Shown here: positions 43,103 through 52,562 of the stretch, piece after piece
How the letters are laid out: each line of letters starts with the position of its first letter
How positions within the stretch are numbered: the stretch's first letter is position 1
Program-made: the position numbers and the translations under genes
From: Oleisolibacter albus
GTDB taxonomy: Bacteria; Pseudomonadota; Alphaproteobacteria; Azospirillales; Azospirillaceae
Direction of reading: 5' to 3'
Length of the DNA stretch: 64,000 nucleotides
Assembly (NCBI RefSeq): GCF_003336875.1
Contig: NZ_QGNJ01000003.1
Location: forward strand, 124,001 to 188,000
The notes under the pieces: generated by a model
The model's input: the letters and a program-made list of their open reading frames with translations, nothing else
Databases searched by the model: none
What the model was told of the DNA's origin: nothing

Positions 43103-44305
43103 ATGGCAGGGGCTTTGGCCGGCATCCGCGTCCTCGATCTGTCCCGCATCCTGGCGGGACCCTGGGCCACGCAGATGCTGGGGGATTTCGGGGCGGAGAT
43201 CATCAAGGTCGAACGGCCGGGGGAGGGGGATGATACCCGCCGCTGGGGTCCGCCCTTCCTGGACGGGCCGGACGGCCCCTCCGCCTATTTCCTCACGGCC
43301 AACCGCAACAAGCGGTCGCTGTGCATCGACTTCACCACGGCGGACGGGCAGGCGCTGGTCCGGGATCTGGCGGCCCGCTCCGACATCCTGGTCGAGAACT
43401 ACAAGGTCGGCGGACTGGCCAGGTACGGCCTGGATTATGACAGTCTGCGCGCGGTCAATCCGCGCCTGATCTATTGCTCTATCACCGGCTTCGGCCAGGA
43501 TGGCCCCTATGCCCAGCGCCTGGGCTACGACTTCCTGATCCAGGGCATGAGCGGGCTGATGAGCGTGACCGGCAGCGCCGACAGCGGGCCGCTGAAGGCC
43601 GGCGTGGCCCTGGCCGACATCATCACCGGGCTTTATGCCGGCAACGCCATGCTGGCGGCCCTGCACCACCGTGCGCGCACGGGCGAGGGGCAGCGGCTGG
43701 ATATCGCCCTCCTGGACTGCATGGTGGCGGCCATGGCCAACCAGGCGCTGAACCGGCTGGTGGGCGGGCGCGACCCCGGTCGTCTCGGCAATGCCCATCC
43801 CAGCATCGTCCCCTATGACACGTTTCCGGTGGCGGATGGCCATATCAATCTGGCCGTCGGCAACGACCGGCAGTTCCAGCGCCTGTGCGCCGTACTGGGG
43901 CTGGAGGCGCTGGCGGACGATCCCCGTTTCGCCAGCAACAGCGCCCGCGTCACCAACCGGCTGGTCCTGACCGACCTGCTGTCCGAGCGGCTGCGCACGC
44001 AGCCGGGCGCCTGGTGGCTGGAGCGGCTGGAGGCGGCGGAGGTGCCGGCCGGCCCCATCAACAGCCTGGGCCGGATGTTCGACGACCCGCAGGTGCGCCA
44101 TCGCGGTCTGGCCCTGGAGATGCCGCACCCGACCCTGGGCGCCGTGCCCGGCGTGGCCAGCCCGGTGAAGTTCTCCGCCAGCCCGGTGGTGGACAGCGCC
44201 GCACCGCCGGCCCTGGGGGCCGATACGGCTGCCATCCTGCGCGACCTGCTGGGCCTGGAGCCAGGGGATATCGACCATCTGCGGGACCGGGGCGTGGTGG
44301 CCTGA
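43103..44305 (+). CDS. Family III CoA-transferase (succinyl-CoA:glutarate type)
   Basis: A 400-residue CaiB/BaiF CoA-transferase. The start LAGIRVLDLSRILAGPWATQ, then VERPGEGDDTRRWGPPF, is characteristic. The catalytic Asp is expected near residue 173 in GPLKAGVALADIITGLYAG. Other marks are RNKRSLCIDF and YCSITGFGQDGPY. Position 73 bases after gcdH points to glutarate activation with succinyl-CoA, as for the SUGCT homologue. Related members use other acids, so the substrate is inferred from context. Confidence 0.9.
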   Translation: MAGALAGIRVLDLSRILAGPWATQMLGDFGAEIIKVERPGEGDDTRRWGPPFLDGPDGPSAYFLTANRNKRSLCIDFTTADGQALVRDLAARSDILVENYKVGGLARYGLDYDSLRAVNPRLIYCSITGFGQDGPYAQRLGYDFLIQGMSGLMSVTGSADSGPLKAGVALADIITGLYAGNAMLAALHHRARTGEGQRLDIALLDCMVAAMANQALNRLVGGRDPGRLGNAHPSIVPYDTFPVADGHINLAVGNDRQFQRLCAVLGLEALADDPRFASNSARVTNRLVLTDLLSERLRTQPGAWWLERLEAAEVPAGPINSLGRMFDDPQVRHRGLALEMPHPTLGAVPGVASPVKFSASPVVDSAAPPALGADTAAILRDLLGLEPGDIDHLRDRGVVA

Positions 44306-44331
44306 TCCGTCCTGGCCGTGGCCCGGTGCGG

Positions 44332-45084
44332 TCAGACGTGCTGGCCGCCATTGATGTGGATCTCGGCGCCGTTGATGTAGGAGGCGTCGGCGGAGCAGAG
44401 GAACAGGATGGTCCGTGCCACCTCGGCCGGGTCACCCAGACGCTTCATCGGGATCTGCGTCTCCACGATCTGGTCGGTGCCGGGCGACAGGATGGAGGTG
44501 TGGATCTCCCCGGGGGCGATGGCGTTGACGCGCACGCCGAAGGGACCGAAATCGAAGGCCTGTTCCCGTGTCAGCGCCGCCATGGCCGCCTTCGAGCAGG
44601 CATAGGCCACGCCGGCGAAGGGATGGACGCGCGAGCCGGCGATGGAGGTCACGTTGACGATGGTGCCCTTCGACGCCCGCAGCTCCGGCAGCAGATTGCG
44701 CGACAGTGCCGCGGCCGAGAACAGGTTGACGTTGAAGACGGTCAGCCAGGTGGCGTAGTCGGTGTCATGCACGCCCAGCCGCGCCCCGCCCGGCTGCTTC
44801 GGGGAAATGGCGGCATTGTTGACCAGGGCGCCCAGGCCGCCGCCGCCCAGCCGGTTGCGCACCTCGTCGGCCAGTGCCTCATAGCCGGCGGGATCGGACA
44901 GGTCCGCCTGGATATGGTTCTCCCGCCCGCCGGGCCAGGGGCAGTCCGCATCGAACGCCGCCCGCGACACCGTCAGCACGCGCCAGCCATGCCGGTAGAA
45001 CAGCTTCACCGTGGCGTGACCGATGCCACGGCTGGCCCCGGTCAACAGCATGGTTTTGGCCTGGGTTGCCTCACCCTGGGACAT
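44332..45084 (-). CDS. Short-chain dehydrogenase/reductase
   Basis: A 250-residue classical SDR that moves hydride with NAD(P). The cofactor motif TGASRGIG starts near residue 15. NNAAISP gives the NNAG-type motif. The catalytic set lies in VNVTSIAGSRVHPFAGVAYACSK, of which only the YxxxK part (YACSK) need be noted, with the Ser in TSIAGS. The C-terminus ends with the usual DASYINGAEIHINGGQ. It is convergent with the CoA-transferase. Substrate is unknown; 3-oxoacyl or hydroxy acid types are common. Confidence 0.9.
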   Translation of the reverse strand: MSQGEATQAKTMLLTGASRGIGHATVKLFYRHGWRVLTVSRAAFDADCPWPGGRENHIQADLSDPAGYEALADEVRNRLGGGGLGALVNNAAISPKQPGGARLGVHDTDYATWLTVFNVNLFSAAALSRNLLPELRASKGTIVNVTSIAGSRVHPFAGVAYACSKAAMAALTREQAFDFGPFGVRVNAIAPGEIHTSILSPGTDQIVETQIPMKRLGDPAEVARTILFLCSADASYINGAEIHINGGQHV

Positions 45085-45266
45085 GGGTCACTTCTCCTCG
45101 ACAGGCGACGCGATTGCGGGGCCGTTGCGGGCATGGATAGCCTATGTTGGAACGGCAGCGGAAGATGGGAAGCCTCGGGCACCGGGTTCATTGGGACTGC
45201 GCCCGAATGTCCACCCCGGCCAGCGGGGTGGCGCTTTCCCCGGACGGGCCGGCGGCGGGAGAGACC

Positions 45267-45857
45267 ATGCACAGGGGATGGGGCGGTGGAGGACTGTCGG
45301 CGGGGGACACGGTCAGGTCCTGGGGGCCGCTGTTGACCGGCGCGACCCTGGGTCTCTGGGCCTGTTCCGTGATGCCCCTGTCCGCCGGTGGCGGCTGGGC
45401 CCTGCCGCTGACGGTCGGGCTGGCCCTGCTGCTGACGCTGCTGGCCTGGAGCGACCTTCGCACCGGCCTGCTGCCTGACCGGCTGACGCTGACGCTGCTG
45501 GCGTCGGGGGCCGCTGCCACGGCCCTGCTGGATGGGGCGCGGCCCCTGGATCACGTCCTGGGGGCGCTGGCCGGCTATGGTGTCCTGCGCCTGCTGGCGG
45601 GCCTGTATCGCCGGGTCCGCGGCCATGACGGTCTCGGCCAGGGGGATGCCAAGCTGCTGGCCGGGCTGGGAGCCTGGACCGGCTGGCAGGCCCTGCCCGG
45701 CCTGCTGTTCCTGGCCGCCGCGGGCGGGCTGGCTGCGCTGCTGCTGGCGCGCATGCGCGGGTCCCGGCCGGACTGGCGCGCCCCGCTGCCCTTCGGCCCC
45801 TTCCTGGCCGGCGCCGGCTGGCTGGCCTGGCTCTACGGCCCGCTGCTGGCGGGATAG
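45267..45857 (+). CDS. gspO: Type IV prepilin peptidase (A24), GspO
   Basis: A 196-residue membrane aspartic protease that cleaves pseudopilin leaders. The two catalytic Asp are in LAWSDLRTGLLPDRL and in GLGQGDAKLLAGLGAW, the GxGD motif. About five to six spans are present. The N-terminal methylating domain with its cysteine quartet is missing, as in short A24 forms. The ATG at 45267 follows GGGAGAG. The gene is convergent to the gsp operon, its end being 74 bases from gspK. It should process GspG, H, I, J and K encoded there. Confidence 0.88.
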   Translation: MHRGWGGGGLSAGDTVRSWGPLLTGATLGLWACSVMPLSAGGGWALPLTVGLALLLTLLAWSDLRTGLLPDRLTLTLLASGAAATALLDGARPLDHVLGALAGYGVLRLLAGLYRRVRGHDGLGQGDAKLLAGLGAWTGWQALPGLLFLAAAGGLAALLLARMRGSRPDWRAPLPFGPFLAGAGWLAWLYGPLLAG

Positions 45858-45931
45858 AGAAAGCCCCGGCTGCCACCATGCTGATGGCGCCGGGACTGTC
45901 GGCCCCGGGACAGGCCGCCCTGATGCAAGCG

Positions 45932-46828
45932 CTACTCGCTGCTGATCACACGCACTGGCGCGTCGGGCAATCCGGTGAACTCGATCAGGGCGGTACGGAT
46001 GAAGCGTCCGCCCTCGGCTTCGGCCAGAACCCGGATGGTCAGGCGGCGGCCATCCAGGTCCGGCGCGATCTCGGTGTCCAGGGCCGGGCCGCGCCCGTCC
46101 AGGGCGGCGGGGGGGCGTTCCGCCCCGGGGCCATCCAGTGCCGATTTCGCCGCGCGGGCCAGGGGAGCTGCGGTCCGCGGGTCGAAGCGGCCGGGGTCGA
46201 GGAAGGAGACGGACAAGGCCGGCCGCAGCCGTTCCACCAAGTTCGCCGACATACCGCGTACATCCCCCAGCTCGTCCAGGGTACGGAACGGGCCGTTGCG
46301 GGGGACCACCGGCAGCCGGTCGGCCCGGTATCCCTTTTCCTCCGTTCCGGGCCGGCGCGGCTGGTCGTCGCTGTCGCGCCAGTCCAGCACCGCGTCGGTC
46401 ACGGCGTCGAGCGTCTCCCCCTCCAGGCCGGCGGCGGCCAGCAGCTGTTTGATTTCCGCCTCCGGCGCCTGGTTGAGGGCGATCTTGCCACGCTCATCCT
46501 CGACCGTGACCGTCAGTGCCGTACCGCCGAACATCAGGTGATGTGCCGGACCCGCCAGAGGCCAGCGCTGGCGCAGATCGTCGCTGCCCAGACCCTGGAG
46601 CGCCAGGATCACGCCGGCATCGGCGGCGGCGGACAGGCGGGCGCGGACGCGCTCCGCCTCCACCGTCAGCAGGGTGGCGCGGCCGCGGGCGATGACGTCC
46701 AGGGCCAGATAGGAGAAGACCAGACAGGCGGCCACGGCCATGGCCACGGCGAAGCCCCGCTCGCCGGCCCGCCTGTCGGCTCCGGCACCGTCCGGCCCCC
46801 TGCGCGTCCTGTGGCGGCCCGGGGTCAT
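45932..46828 (-). CDS. gspK: Type II secretion minor pseudopilin GspK
   Basis: A 298-residue minor pseudopilin that caps the pseudopilus tip. The N-terminus has a long basic leader, then RGFAVAMAVAACLVF, a prepilin cleavage site lacking the Glu at +5, as is normal for GspK. The large globular domain contains GKIALNQAPEAE, AVLDWRDSDDQPR and GPFRTLDELGDVRGM, which are typical. It is the last gene of the operon and overlaps gspD by four bases. Confidence 0.92.
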   Translation of the reverse strand: MTPGRHRTRRGPDGAGADRRAGERGFAVAMAVAACLVFSYLALDVIARGRATLLTVEAERVRARLSAAADAGVILALQGLGSDDLRQRWPLAGPAHHLMFGGTALTVTVEDERGKIALNQAPEAEIKQLLAAAGLEGETLDAVTDAVLDWRDSDDQPRRPGTEEKGYRADRLPVVPRNGPFRTLDELGDVRGMSANLVERLRPALSVSFLDPGRFDPRTAAPLARAAKSALDGPGAERPPAALDGRGPALDTEIAPDLDGRRLTIRVLAEAEGGRFIRTALIEFTGLPDAPVRVISSE

Positions 46829-48960
46829 GAGCCGGCCAGCGGGGCCAGACTGCGCAGCTTACGGCGCAGCTCCTCCGTCACCATGCTGGCATCCTGGCTG
46901 CCGCGCACCACCCGCGGCGTCAACAGTACCAGAAGTTCGGTCCGGCTCTTGCTGTCGTTGGTGCTGCTGAACAGCGACCCCAGCACCGGAATGTCCTTCA
47001 GCAGCGGCACGCCGTCCTTGCCGCGGTCGCTGTTGTCGCGGATCAGCCCGCCCAGGGCGATGGACTGGCCGTCCTGCACCGCCACCGAGCTGGCGATGCG
47101 GCGCTGCTGGATGGTGGGGCTGTCGAGCTTCGAGGTGCGGGTCGTGGTCACGTCGCTGACCTCCTGGGCGATGTCCAGCAGCACCAGCCCGCCATCATTG
47201 ACCCGCGGCGTCACCCGCAGAATGACGCCGGTGTCGCGGTAGTCGATGGAGTTCACGATGGGAGAGCTGCCGACGGTGCTGACAGCCGAGGCGGTGGCCA
47301 CCGGCACCTGATCGCCCACCTGCAACAGGGCCGTCTGGTTGTTCAGCACCAGCAGCTGCGGCGAGGACAGCACCTTGGTCTCCGTCACCGATGATAGCGC
47401 GTCCAGCACACCGGTGATGGTGCGGCCATTGTCGAAGAGATAGGAGAAGCCGGGATAGGTCGGGGTCAGGGCGCCATTGTCATTGGTGCTGAGACGGAAG
47501 CCATGGTTGCCGGAGCGCAGATACCACTGCACGCCGTAGCGCAAATCATTGTTCAGCGTCACCTCGGTGATGACGGCCTCGATCATCACCTGCATCGGCA
47601 CCACGTCCAGCTGGCGCAGCGCCTGCTGCACGGTCTCGTAATCACGCGGGGCCGCATAGATGACCAGGGCATTGTTCTCCTCGTCTGCGGTCAGGCTGAC
47701 GGTACGGCCCTCGGCCACCTGGATCGTGCGTGTGCCGGCGCCGGCCATGGCCGTGGGGCCGGCGATGCCGTGGTCGGCGCGGCTGGGATCGGCGACAAGC
47801 TGACCGGCTCCGGCATCGGCGGACATCGATTTGGTGCTATTGCCGGCTGCGCGTGTGCCGGTGGTGTCCGTTGCTCCGCTGCTGTTTCCCCCCATGTCCG
47901 TGCCGGGATCACCGCCGAAGGCCGCGGCCAGGACGCGGGACAGATTGCCGGCCCGCCCGTTCTGCACGCGATAGACGAACAGCCGCTTCTCCGCGGCCTC
48001 CCCAGCCCGGTCCAGCTCCTCCATCCAGACGCGCAGCGTCTCCAGATAGGCCGGTTGCGGCGAGATGGCCAGCACGGCGTTCAGCCGCTCGATCGGTACC
48101 AGCCGGACCAGGTCGCGGATGGGCGACCCTTCCGTCCCGGTGATCTGGCCCAGCTCATCCGCCAGCCGGGCGGCATCGGTCCGGCGCGGTGTGAACAGAG
48201 CGAAGGACATGCCGTGCAGCCAGTTGACGTCGAACTGGGCGATCAGGTCGCGGATGCTGCGGCGTTCGGCTTCGGTTCCGGTCACCAGCAACAGATTGCG
48301 GGCCGGATCCGCCTGCGTCAGCGCCCCTTCCGCCATCAGCGGCGTCAGCACCGATTTCAGCGCCGCCGCCCCGACGAAGCGCAGCGGTACCGCCATGGTG
48401 CCGTAGCCCGCGGCATCGGCCGGCAGCAGGGCCGGCTGCCGCCGGCTTTCAGCCAGAGGGACGATGGTGTAGCCGCCATCACGGCGGATCAGCGCCAGTC
48501 CCGCCGTCCGCAGCGCCTGTTCCAGTGTCGGCAGCACATCCTCGCGCCGGATCGGTTGGGCGGTTTCCAGCGTCACCACGCTCTGGGCGGCGGCATCGAC
48601 GCTGTAGCCCAGCCCCAGAATGTCGCCCAGCACCGATTTGGCCACATCGCGCACATCGGCCGCGGCGAAGGCCAGGGTGATGTCCCCCGCCGGGGTGGTC
48701 TGCGCCAGGGCTCGCGGCGGGGCCAGAAAGGTACCGGAGCCGCGCACGATGCGGGTGGACGGCGATTGCGGCAGTGTGGCCGGCCCAGGACCGGCCTGGG
48801 CCGTGGCCAGTGCTGCCGGTGCCGCCGGGGGCTGTGTGGCGGCGGCCGGCGTCGTGGTGGCCGGCTGTGGCGGCGTGCCGGCCTGGGGCGTGGCGCAGCC
48901 CGTGGCCAGGGCCAGGATGGTCAACAGGGCGAGGGGGCCCCGCAGGGTCGGTCGTCTCAT
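46825..48960 (-). CDS. gspD: Type II secretion secretin GspD
   Basis: An outer-membrane secretin of about 711 residues. The start MRRPTLRGPLALLTILALAT is a lipoprotein signal with Cys22 as acylation site, unusual for GspD proteins with a plain signal but known for some. N0-N3 domains occupy the first half (VTLETAQPIRREDVLPTLEQ, ILAAAFGGDPGT). A Ser/Thr/Gly-rich loop sits near residues 335-380. The secretin core ends GVPLLKDIPVLGSLFSS and TELLVLLTPRVV. An ATG at 48981 would add seven residues. It forms the exit channel for folded proteins. Confidence 0.93.
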   Translation of the reverse strand: MRRPTLRGPLALLTILALATGCATPQAGTPPQPATTTPAAATQPPAAPAALATAQAGPGPATLPQSPSTRIVRGSGTFLAPPRALAQTTPAGDITLAFAAADVRDVAKSVLGDILGLGYSVDAAAQSVVTLETAQPIRREDVLPTLEQALRTAGLALIRRDGGYTIVPLAESRRQPALLPADAAGYGTMAVPLRFVGAAALKSVLTPLMAEGALTQADPARNLLLVTGTEAERRSIRDLIAQFDVNWLHGMSFALFTPRRTDAARLADELGQITGTEGSPIRDLVRLVPIERLNAVLAISPQPAYLETLRVWMEELDRAGEAAEKRLFVYRVQNGRAGNLSRVLAAAFGGDPGTDMGGNSSGATDTTGTRAAGNSTKSMSADAGAGQLVADPSRADHGIAGPTAMAGAGTRTIQVAEGRTVSLTADEENNALVIYAAPRDYETVQQALRQLDVVPMQVMIEAVITEVTLNNDLRYGVQWYLRSGNHGFRLSTNDNGALTPTYPGFSYLFDNGRTITGVLDALSSVTETKVLSSPQLLVLNNQTALLQVGDQVPVATASAVSTVGSSPIVNSIDYRDTGVILRVTPRVNDGGLVLLDIAQEVSDVTTTRTSKLDSPTIQQRRIASSVAVQDGQSIALGGLIRDNSDRGKDGVPLLKDIPVLGSLFSSTNDSKSRTELLVLLTPRVVRGSQDASMVTEELRRKLRSLAPLAGS

Positions 48961-48984
48961 GGCAGATCCGGGGCTGGGCATGGG

Positions 48985-49440
48985 TCAGGGCCGCTGAGCG
49001 GGCGGCGGCCGTTTGAAGGTCAGGCGGTGGATGCTGTCACCCCGGCGGAAGATCAGGGCGTTCTGTTCGATACCGGTCAGGGTCCAATCCCCGAGATTCT
49101 GGCCCACGCGCAGGGTGCGGGCTTTGCTGCCGGGTGGACCGTCCGGGGGTTTGACCAGGGCGATATCGGCCCCCCGGCCGGTGACGATGCCGACCACGGC
49201 CAGCCCGGCCACATCGGGCGCATTGTCCGTGCTGCTGGCCGGTGGCCGGCGCAGGCGGGTGAACAGCGGGCGGGCGGCGAGATCCGGCGTGACCGGCGGG
49301 TCGGCGGCAACCGCCGGCGGCGGCGGTGCGGCGCCCGGTCCGGGGGCAGGGGCGATGTCCGGCGGCGTCAGCAGGATCTGGGCCGCCAGCAGGCCGGTCA
49401 GACCCAGTGCCAGGGCCGGCGGCAGGCGGAGACGGCGCAT
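48985..49440 (-). CDS. gspC: Type II secretion inner-membrane protein GspC
   Basis: A 151-residue bitopic protein. One membrane span is near LPPALALGLTGLLAAQILL, then a Pro/Ala-rich linker. The C-terminal homology-region domain reads LAVVGIVTGRGADIALVK, LRVGQNLGDWTLTGI and LIFRRGDSIHRLTF, the GspC HR fold that binds the secretin N0 domain. No PDZ or coiled-coil domain follows, so this is a short GspC. It is placed between gspM and gspD, with the start two bases after the gspM stop. Confidence 0.8.
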   Translation of the reverse strand: MRRLRLPPALALGLTGLLAAQILLTPPDIAPAPGPGAAPPPPAVAADPPVTPDLAARPLFTRLRRPPASSTDNAPDVAGLAVVGIVTGRGADIALVKPPDGPPGSKARTLRVGQNLGDWTLTGIEQNALIFRRGDSIHRLTFKRPPPAQRP

Positions 49441-49441
49441 G

Positions 49442-50050
49442 TCAGCGGCCCTCCATGGCTGTGGCCGGGTCGGCGGCTGGGGCGTTGGCGGAAGCAACGG
49501 GGGCAGCCAGATCCAGCCGCACCTCCACCGGCCGGCTTTGGTCCGGCGCCGTGGGCAGGGGGCTGGCGCTGATGGCCAGATCGGTCAGCACCAGATGCGG
49601 CGGCGCCTCCAGCTGGTGCAGCAGCGCCGTCAGCTGCGCCTCGGTCAGCGGCCCTTCGATGCGGGCGCGGACCCAGCCCGGCCAGCGGTCGTCGGCGTCC
49701 AGCGCCGTGACGGCGGCGGTGCCGGCGCCCTGGGCCGCAACCAGATCGCGCAGCCGAACCAGCAGCGCCTCGGCGGCCAGGGCCGGCGTGGGTGCCTGCA
49801 GGGCGAAATCGCCGGCGCTCTGCCGCTGCCGCTCGGCCGCCGCCCGCCACGATGCCAGCCCGGCCAGCAGGCGCTGGCTGCGCTCCCGTTCCCGCAGCAG
49901 CAGCTCCCGCCGTTCGGCCCGCTCCGCCATGCCCTCCAGGACCGGGTGCAGCAGCAGCGACCAGCCGGCGGCCAGGGCCAGCAGCAGCAGCCCGGCGGCG
50001 ACCAGCCGTCGTTCCCGTGCGGACAGGGGGCGCTGCGGCAGTGCGATCAT
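49442..50050 (-). CDS. gspM: Type II secretion inner-membrane protein GspM
   Basis: A 202-residue inner-membrane platform protein. A single span lies at RRLVAAGLLLLALAAGWSLL. A coiled coil follows (AERAERRELLLRERERSQRL). The C-terminal ferredoxin-like domain includes PLTEAQLTALLHQLEAPPHL. It pairs with GspL. The start overlaps the gspL stop as ATGA. Confidence 0.85.
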   Translation of the reverse strand: MIALPQRPLSARERRLVAAGLLLLALAAGWSLLLHPVLEGMAERAERRELLLRERERSQRLLAGLASWRAAAERQRQSAGDFALQAPTPALAAEALLVRLRDLVAAQGAGTAAVTALDADDRWPGWVRARIEGPLTEAQLTALLHQLEAPPHLVLTDLAISASPLPTAPDQSRPVEVRLDLAAPVASANAPAADPATAMEGR

Positions 50051-51084
50051 GGGCTGCTCTCCGGACGCAGGGTGATGTCGAAGGGACGTTTGCCCGCGGT
50101 GGCGGCCGGAGCGGCCGTGGCCGTCTGCGCCTGCTCCAGGCGGGGGGAGGCCTCGATCAGCGCCAGCACATCGATCGCCGGATCGGCTTCCCCCACCAGA
50201 TGCAGGCGGGGGCCGGCCGGGTCCCATTCCAGCCGCAGCACCCAGGCCCCGTCGGGCAGGGCGGACGCCACCGCCTCCAGCAGCGGCAGCGGGGCCGCCG
50301 CCTGCTTGTCCCGCAGCAGGGTGGCGCGGCGAGCCTCCTCCTCCTCCACCGACCGGCGCAGGCCGGCGGCGCGGGCGGCCAGATCGCGCTGTGACGCCAC
50401 CTCGGTCTCCAGCGCCGCCAGCCCGGCCATATCGCGGCCCAGCAGCAGGCCCAGATTGGCCAGCAGCAGCAGGACCACGCCCCCCCACCAGCCGTGCCGG
50501 CGCAGCTGCGCCCGCAGGCCGATGCCGACCGTCGCCGGAGCCGGCAGCCGCTGCCGCGCCCGCCCATCGGGCCCGGCAACCACGAACCCGTCCAGGCGCA
50601 CGCCGGCCGCCGCGGCCTGCCGGGCCAGATCCAGGGCCCGCGGCCGAGGCAGCACGGTGAGGGCGTAGGGGCGCTGACTGCCGCCGTCCGTTCCGGCCGG
50701 GTCCAGGCTGTACAGTGCCGCGGCGGCGGGGAAAGGGGTGTAGCGGTCCAGCTCCAGCGCCAGCAGGCGCTGCGCATCGTCCGGCGTCAGCGCCGCCGGC
50801 AGCTCCACCCGCGCTTCCAGCACCTCCTCCGCCGGCAGCACCAGCAGGGCCGAGGCGCCGTCGGACGCCGGGGCGGGGCGGCAATGGCCGTGCTGCAGCC
50901 GCCCCCACCGCACACCCTCCGGCTGCAGCCAGACGATGGCCAGTGGCCGGTGCAGTCGCCGCGCCAGGGCCGGCGGCACCAGCAGCGCCAGTTCGCGGCC
51001 CCACCAGCCGAGGCCGGTCCGCGCCGCCCGCCACAGGGGTTCCAATCCGGCCAGGGAGAGGCGGTGCAGCGGTCCGGTGGTCAT
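50047..51084 (-). CDS. gspL: Type II secretion inner-membrane protein GspL
   Basis: A 345-residue protein linking the GspE ATPase to the membrane platform. The cytoplasmic actin-like part (LLVLPAEEVLEARVELPAAL, LALELDRYTPFP) is shorter than in enterobacterial GspL. A membrane span lies near WGGVVLLLLANLGLLLG, and a periplasmic PilN-like coiled coil and ferredoxin-like domain follow (LPLLEAVASALPDGAWVLRL). It overlaps gspJ and gspM by four bases each. Confidence 0.87.
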   Translation of the reverse strand: MTTGPLHRLSLAGLEPLWRAARTGLGWWGRELALLVPPALARRLHRPLAIVWLQPEGVRWGRLQHGHCRPAPASDGASALLVLPAEEVLEARVELPAALTPDDAQRLLALELDRYTPFPAAAALYSLDPAGTDGGSQRPYALTVLPRPRALDLARQAAAAGVRLDGFVVAGPDGRARQRLPAPATVGIGLRAQLRRHGWWGGVVLLLLANLGLLLGRDMAGLAALETEVASQRDLAARAAGLRRSVEEEEARRATLLRDKQAAAPLPLLEAVASALPDGAWVLRLEWDPAGPRLHLVGEADPAIDVLALIEASPRLEQAQTATAAPAATAGKRPFDITLRPESSP

Positions 51085-51749
51085 GAGGAGGCTGCTTTCC
51101 GGCAGTCGGTGCGGTTGTACATCAGGCAGCCCACATCGGCGTCGGCACCGGGGCGGATCACCAGATCCGGCCAGCGCCGGACATCATCGGCGGCGAAGCG
51201 CAGACGGATGCGGATGGCGGCCGGCAGGGTGCTGCGGCGGCGCCATTGCTGCTGCCAGCCGGGTGGGCCGGCCGCGTCCTGGGCCGCGGACCCGAAATAG
51301 GCCAGATCCAGCGCCTGCACCCCGTCGGCCAGGGTCAGGCTGCGCTGCGGCGCCTCGCGCTGGCCGCGCCAGGCGGTGTTGACCGACGACAGGATCAGGC
51401 TGCCGTCGCGCAGGGTCAGGGTATAGAGGCGCAGCGTGCCCGGCGCCTCGTCGGGCGGCGGCGGGGCAACGAAGCTCAGCCGGGCCGGCATGCCGGTGAA
51501 GTCGACCGACCCGTCGCTGACGGCGGAGGGCGGCTGCACCGCGGCCCGTTCCAGCCGCTCGCGCAGCACCCGCTGGGCGGCGGCCATCCGGTCGACCATC
51601 TGGTCGCGCCGGTCGCCGCGCTCCCAGACGCGCTGACCCGTGTGCAGGCCCCCGGCGATGAGGCTGGCCAGCAGGCCGAGCAGGGCCAGACTGACCAGCA
51701 GCTCCATCAGGGTGAAGCCGCGTTGGCGGCGGGGATCAGGGGCGGGCAA
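51081..51749 (-). CDS. gspJ: Type II secretion minor pseudopilin GspJ
   Basis: A 222-residue pseudopilin. The cleavage site is RQRGFTLMELLVSLALLGLL with Glu at +5. The globular domain (VQALDLAYFGS, LPAAIRIRLRF) is typical of GspJ. I chose a TTG start at 51749, which gives an 11-residue leader and has GGAGCC upstream; it overlaps the gspI end by 14 bases. A longer start from an ATG at 51794 is possible. Confidence 0.87.
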   Translation of the reverse strand: MPAPDPRRQRGFTLMELLVSLALLGLLASLIAGGLHTGQRVWERGDRRDQMVDRMAAAQRVLRERLERAAVQPPSAVSDGSVDFTGMPARLSFVAPPPPDEAPGTLRLYTLTLRDGSLILSSVNTAWRGQREAPQRSLTLADGVQALDLAYFGSAAQDAAGPPGWQQQWRRRSTLPAAIRIRLRFAADDVRRWPDLVIRPGADADVGCLMYNRTDCRKAASS

Positions 51750-52128
51750 GGCGCAGGCTCCGAAGGGTGACGTCCGCGGTCCGGCCGCCGGCATGGACCG
51801 TGACCAGCAGGGCCTGGCCAAGGCCGGGCGGGCCGGGCTGGGGGGTCAGCTCCACCTGCCAGACCAGCCCGTTCTCCTGCCCGCTCCAGCGGCCCGGGCG
51901 CAGCGGGATATCGGCGCCGACGCTGGCCAGCCGCGATTGCGCCAGCATCAGCGCGTCCCGCATCTGGGCTGTGCGGCTGGCGTTCCGGCTGCCGCTGCCG
52001 ATGACCTGATAGAGCATGCCCAGCGCGGCCAGCACGATGAGGGTGGCCACCAGGGCTTCCATGACGGCGAAGCCGGCCTGGGCCGAGCGGCGGCCGCCGG
52101 GCCGGCCGGCAGGCGGATGTGGCGTCAT
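51736..52128 (-). CDS. gspI: Type II secretion minor pseudopilin GspI
   Basis: A 130-residue pseudopilin. The cleavage motif is AQAGFAVMEALVATLIVLAA with Glu at +5, after a 19-residue leader. The later stretch ALMLAQSRLASVGADIPL resembles the GspI NxMxE-type segment that follows the long helix. It overlaps gspH and gspJ. Confidence 0.87.
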   Translation of the reverse strand: MTPHPPAGRPGGRRSAQAGFAVMEALVATLIVLAALGMLYQVIGSGSRNASRTAQMRDALMLAQSRLASVGADIPLRPGRWSGQENGLVWQVELTPQPGPPGLGQALLVTVHAGGRTADVTLRSLRLARP

Positions 52129-52562
52129 GGCCGCCCCCCGGCGGCAGGCAGCCGCTCCAGGCTGATAGTGCCGGCGACCGGGCCGATCTCCAGGGCGATG
52201 CGGCGGCGGGTACCGGTCAGCAGCAGGCGGGCGCCGGCGGTCTGCCCGTCGGCGCCGAAGCGGATCTCCGCCGGTCCGTCCAGCCGCAGCCCGGCCGGCA
52301 GCCGTACCGTTCCGGCGGGACTGCGATAGCCCTGTCCGTCGGACAGGAGCGACAGCGCCACGACCTCACCCCGGCGCAGGGCCATGGCCCGGGCGCGCGC
52401 CAGATCCAGGGCCAGCTGGCGGGCGCTGCCGCCCAGCTCCAGCGCCTGCACGGCCAGCTCCAGCCGCGGCGCGGCGATGGCGCCGATCAGGGCGGCGACG
52501 GCCAGCGTCACCAGCATCTCCATCAGCGTGAAGCCGGCCTGGGCGCTGCGGGGGGGCATCAC
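52125..52562 (-). CDS. gspH: Type II secretion minor pseudopilin GspH
   Basis: A 145-residue pseudopilin with cleavage motif AQAGFTLMEMLVTLAVAALI after a ten-residue leader. The segment GGSARQLALDLARARAMALR is the classic GspH helix after the stalk. The remaining beta domain includes IRFGADGQTAGARLLLTG. It overlaps gspG and gspI by four bases each. Confidence 0.88.
   Translation of the reverse strand: MMPPRSAQAGFTLMEMLVTLAVAALIGAIAAPRLELAVQALELGGSARQLALDLARARAMALRRGEVVALSLLSDGQGYRSPAGTVRLPAGLRLDGPAEIRFGADGQTAGARLLLTGTRRRIALEIGPVAGTISLERLPAAGGRP

Noticed and set aside
50047-51034. Single long gene joining gspM with upstream coding in the same frame
   Set aside because: The frame continues upstream through gspL by chance; the gspM start at 50050 and the recognised GspL in the other frame explain the region.
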